Source of the DNA: Aliarcobacter lanthieri
Lineage (GTDB): Bacteria; Campylobacterota; Campylobacteria; Campylobacterales; Arcobacteraceae
Assembly (NCBI RefSeq): GCF_013201625.1
Contig: NZ_CP053839.1
Span: 1,426,001 to 1,490,000 of the forward strand
Direction: 5' to 3'
Length of the DNA: 64,000 bases
A program made the position numbers and the translations under genes. Below are positions 16,790 to 26,811 of this stretch, one piece after another. Each line of letters begins with the position of its first letter. Within the stretch, counting starts at the first letter, position 1. The notes beneath the pieces are model-generated. The model was not told the origin of the DNA and searched no databases. It saw nothing but the letters and a program-made list of their open reading frames with translations.

Positions 16790-18700
16790 ATGGATACTAA
16801 TAATACTATAAGAATTGCTCTAGTAGGGCAACCAAATGTTGGAAAATCTATGATTATCAACTCTATTTCAAACTCAAGATTAAAAGTTGGTAATTTTGCT
16901 GGTGTTACTGTTGAAAGAAAAGAAATAAATTTCAAATATAAAGATTTTAATATTCAAATTATAGATTTACCTGGAACTTATTCACTTACTAATTATTCAA
17001 TAGAAGAAAAAGTTGTAAAAAACTTTTTAAACAATCATGATTACGATATTATTTTAAATGTTTTAGATTCAACTAATCTTCAAAGAAATCTTTTATTTAC
17101 AAGTGAACTATTAACACTAAATAAAAAGATGATTATTGCATTAAATATGATTGATGAAGCAAAAAATGAAAATATTGAGATTAATGATAAAAAATTATCA
17201 ACTATTTTAAATACACCCTGTATAAAGACCAGTGCAATAACAAAAGAAGGAATTCAAAATTTATTAGAACAAATTATAAAAACCTTTCAAGAAGAAAAAA
17301 CTCAATCAACACATAAACAATTTTTCATATCACAAGATGAGATTCTAACTCAAAGATTTAATTTTGTAAAAAATATTATAAAAGAATGTGTAAATATAAA
17401 AGAATCTAAAGAAAAAACAACCACAGAAAAAATAGATGCTATTCTAATGAATAAATATATTGGTCTTCCAATATTTTTATTTTTAATGTGGGGATTATTT
17501 CAGTTAACTTTTACTTTAGGACAAATCCCTATGGATTATATTGATAGTGGATTTATTAGTTTAATAGACTCTATAAAAGAAATACTTGGAGATAATGAAA
17601 TATCTTCATTAATTGGAGATGGAATAATAGCTGGAGTTAGTGCTGTTGTTATGTTTCTACCAAATATATTAATATTATTTTTAGGTATTTCTTTATTAGA
17701 AGGTACTGGATATATGAGTAGAGTTGCCTTTTTATTAGATGGAACTTTTCATAAATTTGGACTTCATGGAAAATCATTTATTCCTCTAGTTACTGGATTT
17801 GGGTGTTCCGTTCCAGCATATATGGCAGCAAGAACTCTAAAAAATGAGAAAGATAGGTTAATAACTTTATTTATAATTGGATTTATGTCATGTGGGGCAA
17901 GATTACCTATTTATGTACTTTTTGTTGGTGCTTTTTTTGGGGATAATAATGCTGGAAATATACTATTTTTAATTTATATTATTGGAGCTATTTTTGGATT
18001 ATTTGCTGCAAAAATATTAAGAGTTATTGTTTTTAAAGGACAAGATGAACCTTTTGTTATGGAAATGCCAAAATATAGACTTCCTTCTATAAAACTAGTA
18101 TATAAAGAAGTTACAAATAAAGGATTTATGTATTTACAAAAAGCGGGTACATTTATCTTAGCAGCTTCAATATTAATATGGTTTATGAGTAATTACCCAA
18201 AATATCCCAATATGGAAGATGAAATAAACCAAAAAATTGAAATAGCTTTAAATGATGAAATAAAACAAGAATTACAAAATGAGTTAGATTTATACAATCT
18301 TGAAAACTCATACTTAGGAAAACTTGGTAAATTTAGTGAACCATTTTTTGCACCTTTAGGATTTGATTGGAAAATGGCTGTTGCACTTGAAACAGGTCTT
18401 GCTGCAAAAGAAGTTGTTGTTTCAACACTATCTATTTTATATGGATTAGGGGAAAGTGATCCAGATGAACCTACATCATCTTTAATCGAAAAAATAAAAT
18501 CAAATATTCCTTTTGAAGCAGCAGTTTCATTTATAGTATTTGTAATGTTATATATACCTTGCTTAGCAGCAGCAATGGTTTTTGCAAAAGAATCTGGAGG
18601 TTGGAAATATTTAGCTTATTTATTTATATTTACCACAACTACAGCTTGGATAATGTCATTTATAGCATACAATATAACAAAAATAGTAGTAGGAGTTTAG
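16790..18700 (+). CDS. feoB: Ferrous iron transporter FeoB
   Basis: FeoB imports Fe2+. The N-terminal G domain has G1 GQPNVGKS (13-20), G3 DLPGTYSL, G4 NMIDEA and the G5 region; Gate motifs include FGCSVPAYMAARTL and PLYVLFVGAF-type sequence, and helices fill the rest to residue 636. It is a little shorter than the E. coli protein, as is common in Campylobacterota. It is directly downstream of feoA. No feoC is visible. Confidence 0.96.
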   Translation: MDTNNTIRIALVGQPNVGKSMIINSISNSRLKVGNFAGVTVERKEINFKYKDFNIQIIDLPGTYSLTNYSIEEKVVKNFLNNHDYDIILNVLDSTNLQRNLLFTSELLTLNKKMIIALNMIDEAKNENIEINDKKLSTILNTPCIKTSAITKEGIQNLLEQIIKTFQEEKTQSTHKQFFISQDEILTQRFNFVKNIIKECVNIKESKEKTTTEKIDAILMNKYIGLPIFLFLMWGLFQLTFTLGQIPMDYIDSGFISLIDSIKEILGDNEISSLIGDGIIAGVSAVVMFLPNILILFLGISLLEGTGYMSRVAFLLDGTFHKFGLHGKSFIPLVTGFGCSVPAYMAARTLKNEKDRLITLFIIGFMSCGARLPIYVLFVGAFFGDNNAGNILFLIYIIGAIFGLFAAKILRVIVFKGQDEPFVMEMPKYRLPSIKLVYKEVTNKGFMYLQKAGTFILAASILIWFMSNYPKYPNMEDEINQKIEIALNDEIKQELQNELDLYNLENSYLGKLGKFSEPFFAPLGFDWKMAVALETGLAAKEVVVSTLSILYGLGESDPDEPTSSLIEKIKSNIPFEAAVSFIVFVMLYIPCLAAAMVFAKESGGWKYLAYLFIFTTTTAWIMSFIAYNITKIVVGV

Positions 18701-18714
18701 CTCTCTACTATTTT
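18680..18714. terminator. Bidirectional terminator after feoB
   Basis: AAAATAGTAG pairs with CTACTATTTT, with a further GAG/CTC step in the loop. It spans the convergent ends of feoB and the small secreted protein gene. Confidence 0.8.
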
Positions 18715-19052
18715 AACTCAAACTTAGATGAATAATTATTGTTTTTATAAACAATTACAAAATTCCATTCACCTTTTTCTCTTCCATCAAGATATCTAAA
18801 ATCATAAGCTGAAGTATCCCCTGCTGGAATTATCATCTCTCTACTTCTTGATATTTCACCATTAGGATCAACCCAATTTATAACTATTGTTTGATTATTT
18901 TCAATATCTAATTCTACTTCAAATTTACATATAATTGAATTCTCATCTTCTAAAATAACACAATCAACATTTGGATTATATGGTTTTTGTTCAACTGTAT
19001 TTTCTGCAAAAACTGAAACTACAAAGAATAGAACTAATAATAAATTTTTCAT
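18708..19052 (-). CDS. Small secreted beta-rich protein
   Basis: A signal peptide (MKNLLLVLFFVVSVFA) is followed by a 98-residue mature part rich in strands: QTIVINWVDPNGEISRSREM and WNFVIVYKNNNYSSKFEL recall an immunoglobulin-like or fibronectin-like fold, with one Cys pair. I recognise no named family. Its own promoter region lies upstream; AAGGAG precedes the start. Confidence 0.6.
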   Translation of the reverse strand: MKNLLLVLFFVVSVFAENTVEQKPYNPNVDCVILEDENSIICKFEVELDIENNQTIVINWVDPNGEISRSREMIIPAGDTSAYDFRYLDGREKGEWNFVIVYKNNNYSSKFELK

Positions 19053-19137
19053 AATTCTCCTTAAATTTTAAAAGGCATTATATTAAATCTTTTATTAAAT
19101 AGTAATATTTATTGTAGTTTTATTAGGAAATTAATAA

Positions 19138-19875
19138 TTAGCTTGTATATTTTTCCCATATAGGTTCTTCATTAAGCCCTGCTCTATTTTTTAATACTTC
19201 AAAGGGTTGATAAGCTTGTTTATAGCCCATTGAATAGTGATCTTTTATCCAATATCCTAAGTAAATATATGGAATATTTAACTCTTTTGCTATTTTAATT
19301 TGGGCTAAAATAGAAAATTTACCAATTGACAAATCAGAATATTCATGATCATAATAACAATAAATAGCAGATATTGATTTTGGTAAAATATCTACTAATG
19401 CAACACCAATCAATTTATCCTCTTTCATATACAAGAATTCTCTTGCATAATCAGAGCTTCCTTCAACATAAGATTTGGCATAGTCATCAACAGTAATAGG
19501 ATAATATGGCCAATTTTTTTTATCATTCATAAACTTATGATATTTATCATACAAATTTAGATGTTCCATTGTAAGTGTTGGTTTTCTAATATATAGTTTT
19601 GTATCTTTATTTTTAGAAAACACCCTTTTATCAGATTTAGAAAATATATAGTTTTTTACATCTATTCTCATTGATATACATTTTGTGCAAGTTTTACATT
19701 CTGGAACAAAATGCATTTTCCCAAATCGTCTCCAACCTCGTTCCAACTTTTTTTGATAATCTGGAATAGAACAAGAGTAAAGATATTGATATCTTATATC
19801 TGAAATCTCTTTTTCAAAATAAGAACAACTTCTATTTTCTTCAAAAAACTCTAAATCTTGATTAAAAATATTCAT
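19138..19875 (-). CDS. bpt: Aspartate/glutamate leucyltransferase (Bpt)
   Basis: Bpt/Ate transferases move Leu (or Arg) from tRNA to N-terminal acidic residues for the N-end rule. The N-terminal CSYFEKEISDIRY, RRFGKMHFVPECKTCTKCISMRIDV block with CxxC, and the C-terminal YIYLGYWIKDHYSMGYKQAYQPFEVL are the two family signatures. The length of 245 is normal. The start lies 3 bases after trpA, same strand. Choosing leucyl rather than arginyl transferase follows bacterial naming. Confidence 0.93.
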   Translation of the reverse strand: MNIFNQDLEFFEENRSCSYFEKEISDIRYQYLYSCSIPDYQKKLERGWRRFGKMHFVPECKTCTKCISMRIDVKNYIFSKSDKRVFSKNKDTKLYIRKPTLTMEHLNLYDKYHKFMNDKKNWPYYPITVDDYAKSYVEGSSDYAREFLYMKEDKLIGVALVDILPKSISAIYCYYDHEYSDLSIGKFSILAQIKIAKELNIPYIYLGYWIKDHYSMGYKQAYQPFEVLKNRAGLNEEPIWEKYTS

Positions 19876-19878
19876 TTT

Positions 19879-20619
19879 TTATTCATTTATTTTTGTTTTT
19901 ATCTCTTTAGCTAATTGTGAAATTTTAGATATTTTTTCACTATTACTTAAACTATCATCTATAATATATTTTACAAAAGCACTACCTACAATAACTCCAT
20001 CAAGATCTTTTGATTTTGCTTTACAAGTTTTTTCATCTACTCCAAAACCAATATATAAAGGTGTTGTTGTATATTCTCTAATATCCGAAATTATTTTGCT
20101 TAAATCTTCATCTCTTCCACTTCCTGTAATTCCAGCATACGCAACCATATATATAAATTTCTGTGAATTTTCCACAAGCTTTTTTATTCTATCTTTTGGA
20201 GTTGTAGGAGCAACAAATGTTATATTTACTTTGTTATATTTTTTAAAAATAGGTTCATATTTTTGTGACATTTCAAAAGGTAAATCAGGGATAATAGTAC
20301 CTGCAATTTGATAATCCTGTGCTTTTTTCAAGAATTCTTCTATTCCATAATGATAAAATGGATTCATATATCCCATCCAAAGTGTATCAATATCTTTTCC
20401 TATTTTTGAAGAAATTTCAAATAAATCTTTTAATTTAAAACCATTTTTAAGTGCCATTAAATTAGCTTTTTCAATTATAGGTCCATCAGCAACGGGATCA
20501 CTAAAAGGTATTCCTAATTCTAAAGTATCAACTCCACTTTCTTTTAAAGCAAATGCCAAATCAACAGTAAAATTATTGTTTGGTAAAGAGGTAGTAATAT
20601 ATGCAACCAATTTTTTCAA
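19879..20619 (-). CDS. trpA: Tryptophan synthase alpha subunit
   Basis: TrpA cleaves indole-3-glycerol phosphate. Catalytic residues are visible in LELGIPFSDPVADGPIIEKAN (Glu and Asp), and the phosphate loop in GIT GSG and GFGVDEKTC. The length of 246 fits. Other trp genes are not beside it. It is followed by bpt after 3 bases, forming a two-gene unit transcribed away from panB. Confidence 0.95.
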   Translation of the reverse strand: MKKLVAYITTSLPNNNFTVDLAFALKESGVDTLELGIPFSDPVADGPIIEKANLMALKNGFKLKDLFEISSKIGKDIDTLWMGYMNPFYHYGIEEFLKKAQDYQIAGTIIPDLPFEMSQKYEPIFKKYNKVNITFVAPTTPKDRIKKLVENSQKFIYMVAYAGITGSGRDEDLSKIISDIREYTTTPLYIGFGVDEKTCKAKSKDLDGVIVGSAFVKYIIDDSLSNSEKISKISQLAKEIKTKINE

Positions 20620-20716
20620 AATACAAATCCTATTTTTTAATTAAATAGATTTTATCCAAAACCAAATTAAAATATATTTTTAGCTATAATCTTTATATTT
20701 AATTTAAGGATTTTGA

Positions 20717-21526
20717 ATGAGTATAATAGTAAACAATTTTGAAAAAATGAATATAACAAAAATAATACAATCAAAAAATAAAAAGAAATTGACAGTTATT
20801 ACAGCATATGATGCACTTTTTGCAAAATTATTTTCACAATCAACAGATATGATATTAGTTGGAGATAGCTTAAATATGAGCTTTATGGGAGAAACTGACA
20901 CTTTAAGTTCTACTCTAGATCAAATGATTTACCATACAAAAGCAGTTTGCAATGGTGCAAAAAATTCTTTTATAATCACAGATATGCCTTTTGGAACTTA
21001 TATAAATAAAGATGAAGCTTTAAGAAACTGTACAAAAGTATATCAGCAAACACTAGCAAGTGCTGTAAAAATAGAAGGAGGAGAAGATAGAGCTGATATT
21101 ATAAAACATCTAACTTCAAATGCTATTGCAGTTATGGGACACATTGGACTTATGCCACAGTATGTAAGAAGTGAAGGTGGATATAAAGTAAGAGGAAAAA
21201 CTAAAGAAGATGCAGAACAACTTATTCGTGATGCTATAGCTGTTGAAAAAGCAGGAGCATTTGCTATTGTTGTTGAAGGTGTAATGAGCGATGTTGCAAA
21301 AAAAATAACAGAGGCAGTAAATATACCAACTATTGGTATAGGAGCTGGAATTGATACAGATGGACAAGTTTTAGTTTGGTCTGATATGTTAGGATTCTTT
21401 GAAGAATTTAAACCTAAATTTGTAAGACACTATTTAGATGGTGCAAATATTATAAAAAATGCTGTCAATAAATATAAAGAAGATGTTCAAAATAAAGCAT
21501 TTCCTTCAAAAGAAGAAGAGTATTAA
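20717..21526 (+). CDS. panB: Ketopantoate hydroxymethyltransferase
   Basis: PanB converts ketoisovalerate to ketopantoate for pantothenate and CoA. VGDSLNMSFMGETDTLS, PFGTY, KIEGGEDRAD, GHIGLMPQYV, and the GIGAGIDTDGQVLVWSDMLG end are family marks. A start at 20717 has AAGGA upstream; a second in-frame ATG 10 codons later is the alternative. It ends 3 bases before ruvB, so the two are one operon. Confidence 0.96.
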   Translation: MSIIVNNFEKMNITKIIQSKNKKKLTVITAYDALFAKLFSQSTDMILVGDSLNMSFMGETDTLSSTLDQMIYHTKAVCNGAKNSFIITDMPFGTYINKDEALRNCTKVYQQTLASAVKIEGGEDRADIIKHLTSNAIAVMGHIGLMPQYVRSEGGYKVRGKTKEDAEQLIRDAIAVEKAGAFAIVVEGVMSDVAKKITEAVNIPTIGIGAGIDTDGQVLVWSDMLGFFEEFKPKFVRHYLDGANIIKNAVNKYKEDVQNKAFPSKEEEY

Positions 21527-21529
21527 AAT

Positions 21530-22558
21530 ATGCAAAGATTAGTTGAAGTAGAAACAGTATCTTTTGAAGAAGAAAACAATGAACAAAGTCTTCGTCCTTC
21601 TTCTTGGGATGACTATATAGGACAAGAAAAGATAAAAAAGAATTTAAGAGTATTTATTGATGCTTCAAGAAAAAGAAATGAAGCCCTTGATCATATTCTT
21701 TTTTATGGTCCTCCAGGGCTTGGTAAAACTACTCTCTCATATCTAATCTCAAATGAAATGAGCTCAAATATAAAAGTAACCGCTGGTCCTATGATAGAAA
21801 AAAGTGGTGATTTAGCAGCAATTTTAACAAATTTGGAAGAAGGTGATATTCTTTTCATTGATGAAATACACCGTTTAAGTCCTGCTGTTGAAGAAATTTT
21901 ATATCCTGCAATGGAAGACTATCGGCTTGATATCATTATAGGTTCTGGACCTGCTGCTCAAACTGTTAAAATTGACTTACCAAGATTTACACTAATTGGT
22001 GCAACAACAAGAGCAGGAATGTTATCAAATCCTCTTAGAGAAAGATTTGGTATGCACTTTAGAATGCAATTTTATACACATGAAGAACTAGCAAAAATAA
22101 TCAAAAAAGCTTCAATAAAACTAGGTATAACTTGCGAAGACAATTCTGCACTTGAAATGTCAAAAAGAAGTCGTGGAACACCAAGAGTTGCATTAAGATT
22201 ATTAAGAAGAGTTCGAGATTTTTCTCAAGTTTCAGGAGAGAAATCAATAATTTTAAATACTTGTAAATATGCTTTAGATGAACTAGGAATAAATGAAAAT
22301 GGATTTGATGAAATGGATATAAATCTACTTGAACTTCTTATTACAAATCGTGGTAAACCAATGGGACTATCAACTATTGCAGCAGCACTTAGTGAAGATG
22401 AAGGAACAATAGAAGATGCAATAGAACCATACCTACTGGCAAATGGATATATAGAAAGAACTGCTCGTGGAAGAGTAGCTAGTGTAAAAACATATGATAT
22501 GTTTAGATTAACTCCACCAAAAATGAAATCAGATGAACAACAAGGAAATCTATTTTGA
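21530..22558 (+). CDS. ruvB: Holliday junction branch-migration ATPase RuvB
   Basis: RuvB is the hexameric motor of RuvABC. Walker [11 protein letters not shown], Walker [11 protein letters not shown], sensor-1 [11 protein letters not shown], and the C-terminal winged helix ([19 protein letters not shown]) are present over 342 residues. It is in operon with panB upstream, and its TGA overlaps the TTG start of the permease gene. Confidence 0.98.
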   Translation: MQRLVEVETVSFEEENNEQSLRPSSWDDYIGQEKIKKNLRVFIDASRKRNEALDHILFYGPPGLGKTTLSYLISNEMSSNIKVTAGPMIEKSGDLAAILTNLEEGDILFIDEIHRLSPAVEEILYPAMEDYRLDIIIGSGPAAQTVKIDLPRFTLIGATTRAGMLSNPLRERFGMHFRMQFYTHEELAKIIKKASIKLGITCEDNSALEMSKRSRGTPRVALRLLRRVRDFSQVSGEKSIILNTCKYALDELGINENGFDEMDINLLELLITNRGKPMGLSTIAAALSEDEGTIEDAIEPYLLANGYIERTARGRVASVKTYDMFRLTPPKMKSDEQQGNLF

Positions 22559-23583
22559 AGCCATCATACTTTTTAATAGCAATTGCTATTTTACTACTAT
22601 TTTTTTTAGTTCAACTATTTGATCCATTTTTAAAACCTATTTTTGTAGCAATTCTTTTAACGATTGCTACGAATTCACTATTTATAAAAATAAATATTGT
22701 TATAAAGAATAATGCTGTTTCAACATCAATTTTAACTATACTTATGGCTTCACTATTCTTTTTACCAATGTTATATTGTATTATTTCATTTGCAACATTT
22801 TTTAATCAAGTAGATCAAAATGTTTTGATAAATAACTTAAATAATATCAAGAATTCGGCTATTGATATTTTAGCTGAGTTTAGTTTCTTAAATGATTTTA
22901 CAAAAAATATAACTTCAAAAATAGATATAGGGAAAATCGTTCAAACATTAGTAAGTTTTAGTGCAGATTTAGGTAGAAATTCTGCAAAATTTATGATTGA
23001 TATGGTTTTAATATTAGTATTTTTTCTATTTTTCACTCTTTATTCATCACAAATTGCAAACTATCTAAAAAATATATTCCCTATAAATAATGATGATGTA
23101 AATATTTTATTCAATGAATCATCAAGTGTTATGAGTGTTGTTTTTTACTCTATTTTAATAACTGCAATTTTTCAAGGGTTTTTATTTGGAGTATTTTTGA
23201 GTGCTTTTGGATATGATGGACTTTTATTTGGAGTTCTATATGGTTTTGCTTCTTTAGTTCCTGTTATTGGTGGGATTATGATGTGGCTGCCAGTTTCAAT
23301 TTATGAAGCAACAACAGGAAGTTTATCAAGTGCTATTTTTATAGCTATTTACTCTATTGTAGTTATTTCTATCATAGCAGATACTTTTATAAAACCAGTA
23401 ATAATAAATTATATAAATAAAAAAGTAGTAAAAAACAAAACAAATATTAGTTCTCTTTTAATATTCTTTGCAATAGTTGCAGGACTTTCAACTTTTGGTT
23501 TTTGGGGAATGATAATAGGTCCAGCTACGATAAGTCTATTTATTTCTATTATGGAATTATTAAAAAAGTACAATGATAAATAA
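22555..23583 (+). CDS. AI-2E family transporter (PerM-like)
   Basis: The 342-residue protein has about eight membrane helices in the family arrangement, with the C-terminal [16 protein letters not shown] and [13 protein letters not shown] segments. Some members export autoinducer-2, but most have unknown substrates. The start is TTG overlapping the ruvB stop (TTGA), behind AAGGA. A second paralogue lies at 27384-28451. Confidence 0.85.
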   Translation: MKPSYFLIAIAILLLFFLVQLFDPFLKPIFVAILLTIATNSLFIKINIVIKNNAVSTSILTILMASLFFLPMLYCIISFATFFNQVDQNVLINNLNNIKNSAIDILAEFSFLNDFTKNITSKIDIGKIVQTLVSFSADLGRNSAKFMIDMVLILVFFLFFTLYSSQIANYLKNIFPINNDDVNILFNESSSVMSVVFYSILITAIFQGFLFGVFLSAFGYDGLLFGVLYGFASLVPVIGGIMMWLPVSIYEATTGSLSSAIFIAIYSIVVISIIADTFIKPVIINYINKKVVKNKTNISSLLIFFAIVAGLSTFGFWGMIIGPATISLFISIMELLKKYNDK

Positions 23584-23599
23584 GAGGAGTTATTCCTCT
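23583..23599. terminator. Short hairpin between converging genes
   Basis: AGAGGA/TCCTCT with a 5-base loop lies at the convergent ends of the permease and FTR-rhodanese genes. It is short, so termination is only possible. Confidence 0.4.
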
Positions 23600-24324
23600 C
23601 CTCTAATTATCTCTCCTCTAAAGCTTATAATTCCATAATCTAAATTCACAACTTTTTTAAATCCCATATTCTCCATAATTCTTTGACAGTAAGCACTTCT
23701 ACTTCCACTATGACAATATACAACTACAGGAATATCTTTTTTATCATTTAACTCTTCGATAGAATTATAAAAACTAGTTGTTGGAACTAAATAATCAGTT
23801 CCTTTTATTCTTGCACTAATCCATTCCATCCACTCTCTAGTATCTACTAAATTAAATTTTATAGCTCCTTTTTCTCTAGCTTCAAGTAATGCTTCTAATT
23901 CAATTGAATTAATCTCTTCTTTATTAAATAGTTCTTGGCATTCTTCTTTTGTTAATCCTCTAAAATGTGTAACTATTGCCTCTTTTGTATTCATTTCTAA
24001 ACTTAATTCTTTAGCTTTTTGATGTGTACAAAAAATTCCACAATGACAACTTCCTTTATTTGGTATTTCATCACTTAAAGCTGGTGTACAGGGGCATAAT
24101 CTATTTTTTTCATTTTGATTTTCTTCTATAACCATAAAACAGGGACAATACCTTTTCCCATAAATAAGCATATTTCTAGTCAATCCCATTTGAATGGACT
24201 CATTTACTTCATCATCTGGATTAAAAACTAAGTTATATTGTTTTATTACATCTTTTGTAAAATCTTTTGTATTTTCTAATTCATTTTTAAAAACTAAAGA
24301 CTCTATATCAATTTTTTGTATCAT
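23590..24324 (-). CDS. Ferredoxin:thioredoxin reductase catalytic domain fused to rhodanese
   Basis: Residues 1-102 are an FTR catalytic-subunit-like domain: Cys pairs C60-P-C62, C77-P-C79 and C93-H-C95 plus C99, a CPC/CPC/CHC order able to hold a 4Fe-4S cluster with a redox disulfide. The last ~100 residues (145-244) are a rhodanese domain, with DTREWMEW and the active loop CHSGSRS (C204). The fusion suggests electrons from a ferredoxin reduce a sulfur-transfer or persulfide site; that is inference. A promoter region shared with the divergent ATPase gene lies upstream. Confidence 0.88.
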   Translation of the reverse strand: MIQKIDIESLVFKNELENTKDFTKDVIKQYNLVFNPDDEVNESIQMGLTRNMLIYGKRYCPCFMVIEENQNEKNRLCPCTPALSDEIPNKGSCHCGIFCTHQKAKELSLEMNTKEAIVTHFRGLTKEECQELFNKEEINSIELEALLEAREKGAIKFNLVDTREWMEWISARIKGTDYLVPTTSFYNSIEELNDKKDIPVVVYCHSGSRSAYCQRIMENMGFKKVVNLDYGIISFRGEIIRGEE

Positions 24325-24434
24325 TTATACCTTTCTTATATTAATATTTTTTTAAATTATTCTTGACAATTATACTATATTTTCATTAATTAAATTTTTC
24401 GATATAATCTATAAAAATATTATTAAGGTTTACT

Positions 24435-26786
24435 ATGAATACTTTTGATTATGAGAAATTAAAACTTTTCTATATTGGAAAAGAGACCATAAATGGACAA
24501 AAAACTCCTTTGGTCTATCAAAATAAAGATTTATTAACTCATGCAGCTATTCTTGGTATGACAGGAAGTGGTAAAACTGGTTTAGGAATAAGTTTACTTG
24601 AAGAAGCAGCAATAGATGAAATACCATCAATCATTATTGATCCAAAAGGTGATATGACAAATTTAATGCTAACTTTTCCTGAATTAACACCTAATGATTT
24701 TGAACCTTGGATTGATGATAGTGAAGTTGCAAATAGTGGAAAAACAAAAGATGAATTAGCTTCAAATATAGCATCATTATGGAAAAATGGGATAGAAAAA
24801 GATTTTCAAGATATAAATAGAATAAAAAAGCTAAAGGATAGTGCAGATTTTACTATATATACTCCAGGAAGTAATGCAGGAGTTCAAATTTCAATTTTAT
24901 CTTCATTCAAAGCACCAGCAATTGAAGTATTAGAAGACAATGAAGTTTTTTCTTCACTTATTAGTTCTACAGTTAGTTCTCTTTTATCATTAATTGACGA
25001 TAAACAAGAAGCAACTTCAAAAGAATCAATTCTTCTTAGTTCAATATTTACAAATTATTTTAAAGAACAAAAAGACCTAACATTAGAAGAGATAATTACT
25101 TTAATAGTAACTCCTCCTTTTTCAAAAATTGGAGTTTTCGATTTAGAAACATTTTTTGCACAAAGTGATAGATTAAAATTTGCATTAAAACTAAATACAC
25201 TTATTGCTAGTCCATCTTTTAGTACTTGGCTTGAAGGAGAAAGTTTAGATATTTCAAAAATGTTATATGATGAAAATGGAAAAGCAAGAGTTTCAATATT
25301 TTCTATTGCTCATTTAAATGACTCACAAAGAATGTTTTTTATAACAATATTACTAAATCAAATCTTAGCTTGGATGAGAAGACAAGAAGGTACAACATCT
25401 TTAAAAGCCATACTTTATATGGATGAAATATTTGGATATTTTCCACCACTAGCAAATCCTCCTTCAAAACAACCTATGCTAACACTTTTAAAACAAGCAA
25501 GAAGTTTTGGAATAGGAATCATTCTTTCAACTCAAAATCCAGTTGATATAGATTATAAAGGTTTATCAAATATTGGAACTTGGTTTATAGGAAGACTTCA
25601 AACAAAACAAGATATTGATAAAGTAATTGATGGTTTAAATAGTGCAAGTGATGGAGCTTTTAATAAACAAGAATTATCATCAACTATAAGTAATCTTCAA
25701 AAAAGAAACTTTATATTAAAAAATATAAATGAAGATAAAATAAAGATATTTGAAACAAGATGGGCATTATCATACTTAAAAGGACCAATTTCAAAAGATG
25801 GTATAAAGAAACTTATGAGTGATAAAAGAAAATTAAATAGAAATACTCAAAAAGAGATATCAACAGAAACCTTTATAGATGTTCAAAAAGGTATAGCAAA
25901 ACCATTAATTGTGAGTAGTATAAAAGAAAGATATAGTTATATCTCACAAAATAGTGCTTATTATATGCAACCCTATTTGCTTCTTTCTTGTAATATACAC
26001 TATATTAATAGTACAAAAAGTATAGATTTAGAAGAACAAGTATCTTATAAAATTTATTTAGATGAAAATATCAAAGAGATAAATTTTGAAGAAAAAGAAG
26101 ATTTCTTAATTCAAAATCTTGAAGATAAAGAAAAAACAAACTCTTTTTATTATGAAGTACCACTATTTATACAAAATGATAGAGAATTAAAAGCTTTAGA
26201 AAAGAATTTTACTGATTATATATATAGAACTTCAAAATTAACTTTATATAAAAATGATATTTTAAAACTCGTTTCTAAACAACACGAGAGTTTAAATGAT
26301 TTTAAAATCCGAATACAAGATAGACTGAATGAAAAAATTGATTTAGAGATAGATAAATTAAAACAAAAATTTCAAAAAGACAATAATACATTAGAACAAA
26401 AAATATCAAGGCTTTTTGATAAATTAGAAAAAGAGCAAAGAGAAGCTTCTAGTATAACTACAAATAGTATTATTTCAATAGGAACTTCTATTTTGGGAGC
26501 TTTTTTTGGAAAATCTAGCAAATCAGCTATAGCTTCAAAAGTAGCAACAAGTTCTAGAGGAGTAAGTAGGGTTTTAAAAGAAAAGAATGATGTAAAAGCT
26601 GTTGAAAATGAGATAAATTTACTTCAAACACAAAGAAATGAACTTCAAGATAAATTAACAAAAGAAATAGATAAAATAAATCAAGAATTTGATATAGCTA
26701 AATATGAAATTGAAGAGTTATTTATAAAACCAAAAAGAAGTGATATTTATGATATAAAACTTGAACTTCTTTGGCAAGAACAGTAA
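24435..26786 (+). CDS. HerA/FtsK-like ATPase with coiled coil and hydrophobic C-terminal part
   Basis: The 783-residue protein has Walker A GMTGSGKTG (41-49), Walker B ILYMDEIFGYFPP near residue 330, and STQNPVDIDYKGLSNIGTWF as sensor/arginine-finger region, a HerA/VirB4-type core. After about residue 440 the family is not clear: it has a middle beta-rich part, then strong coiled coil (about 620-690), a Gly/Ser-rich hydrophobic patch (SIISIGTSILGAFFGKSS), and another coiled coil. No nuclease or conjugation partner is adjacent. Function is unknown; DNA translocation is possible. Confidence 0.75.
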   Translation: MNTFDYEKLKLFYIGKETINGQKTPLVYQNKDLLTHAAILGMTGSGKTGLGISLLEEAAIDEIPSIIIDPKGDMTNLMLTFPELTPNDFEPWIDDSEVANSGKTKDELASNIASLWKNGIEKDFQDINRIKKLKDSADFTIYTPGSNAGVQISILSSFKAPAIEVLEDNEVFSSLISSTVSSLLSLIDDKQEATSKESILLSSIFTNYFKEQKDLTLEEIITLIVTPPFSKIGVFDLETFFAQSDRLKFALKLNTLIASPSFSTWLEGESLDISKMLYDENGKARVSIFSIAHLNDSQRMFFITILLNQILAWMRRQEGTTSLKAILYMDEIFGYFPPLANPPSKQPMLTLLKQARSFGIGIILSTQNPVDIDYKGLSNIGTWFIGRLQTKQDIDKVIDGLNSASDGAFNKQELSSTISNLQKRNFILKNINEDKIKIFETRWALSYLKGPISKDGIKKLMSDKRKLNRNTQKEISTETFIDVQKGIAKPLIVSSIKERYSYISQNSAYYMQPYLLLSCNIHYINSTKSIDLEEQVSYKIYLDENIKEINFEEKEDFLIQNLEDKEKTNSFYYEVPLFIQNDRELKALEKNFTDYIYRTSKLTLYKNDILKLVSKQHESLNDFKIRIQDRLNEKIDLEIDKLKQKFQKDNNTLEQKISRLFDKLEKEQREASSITTNSIISIGTSILGAFFGKSSKSAIASKVATSSRGVSRVLKEKNDVKAVENEINLLQTQRNELQDKLTKEIDKINQEFDIAKYEIEELFIKPKRSDIYDIKLELLWQEQ

Positions 26787-26788
26787 AA

Positions 26789-26811
26789 AACTAGAGTTTA
26801 AAACTCTAGTT
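26789..26811. terminator. Bidirectional terminator
   Basis: A perfect palindrome, AACTAGAGTTT/AAACTCTAGTT around one base, overlaps the end of the YiiX-like gene and has A/T runs on both sides. Confidence 0.8.

Noticed and set aside
22568-22584. AGCAATTGCT palindrome
   Set aside because: It lies inside the start of the AI-2E gene and is a chance palindrome in hydrophobic codons.
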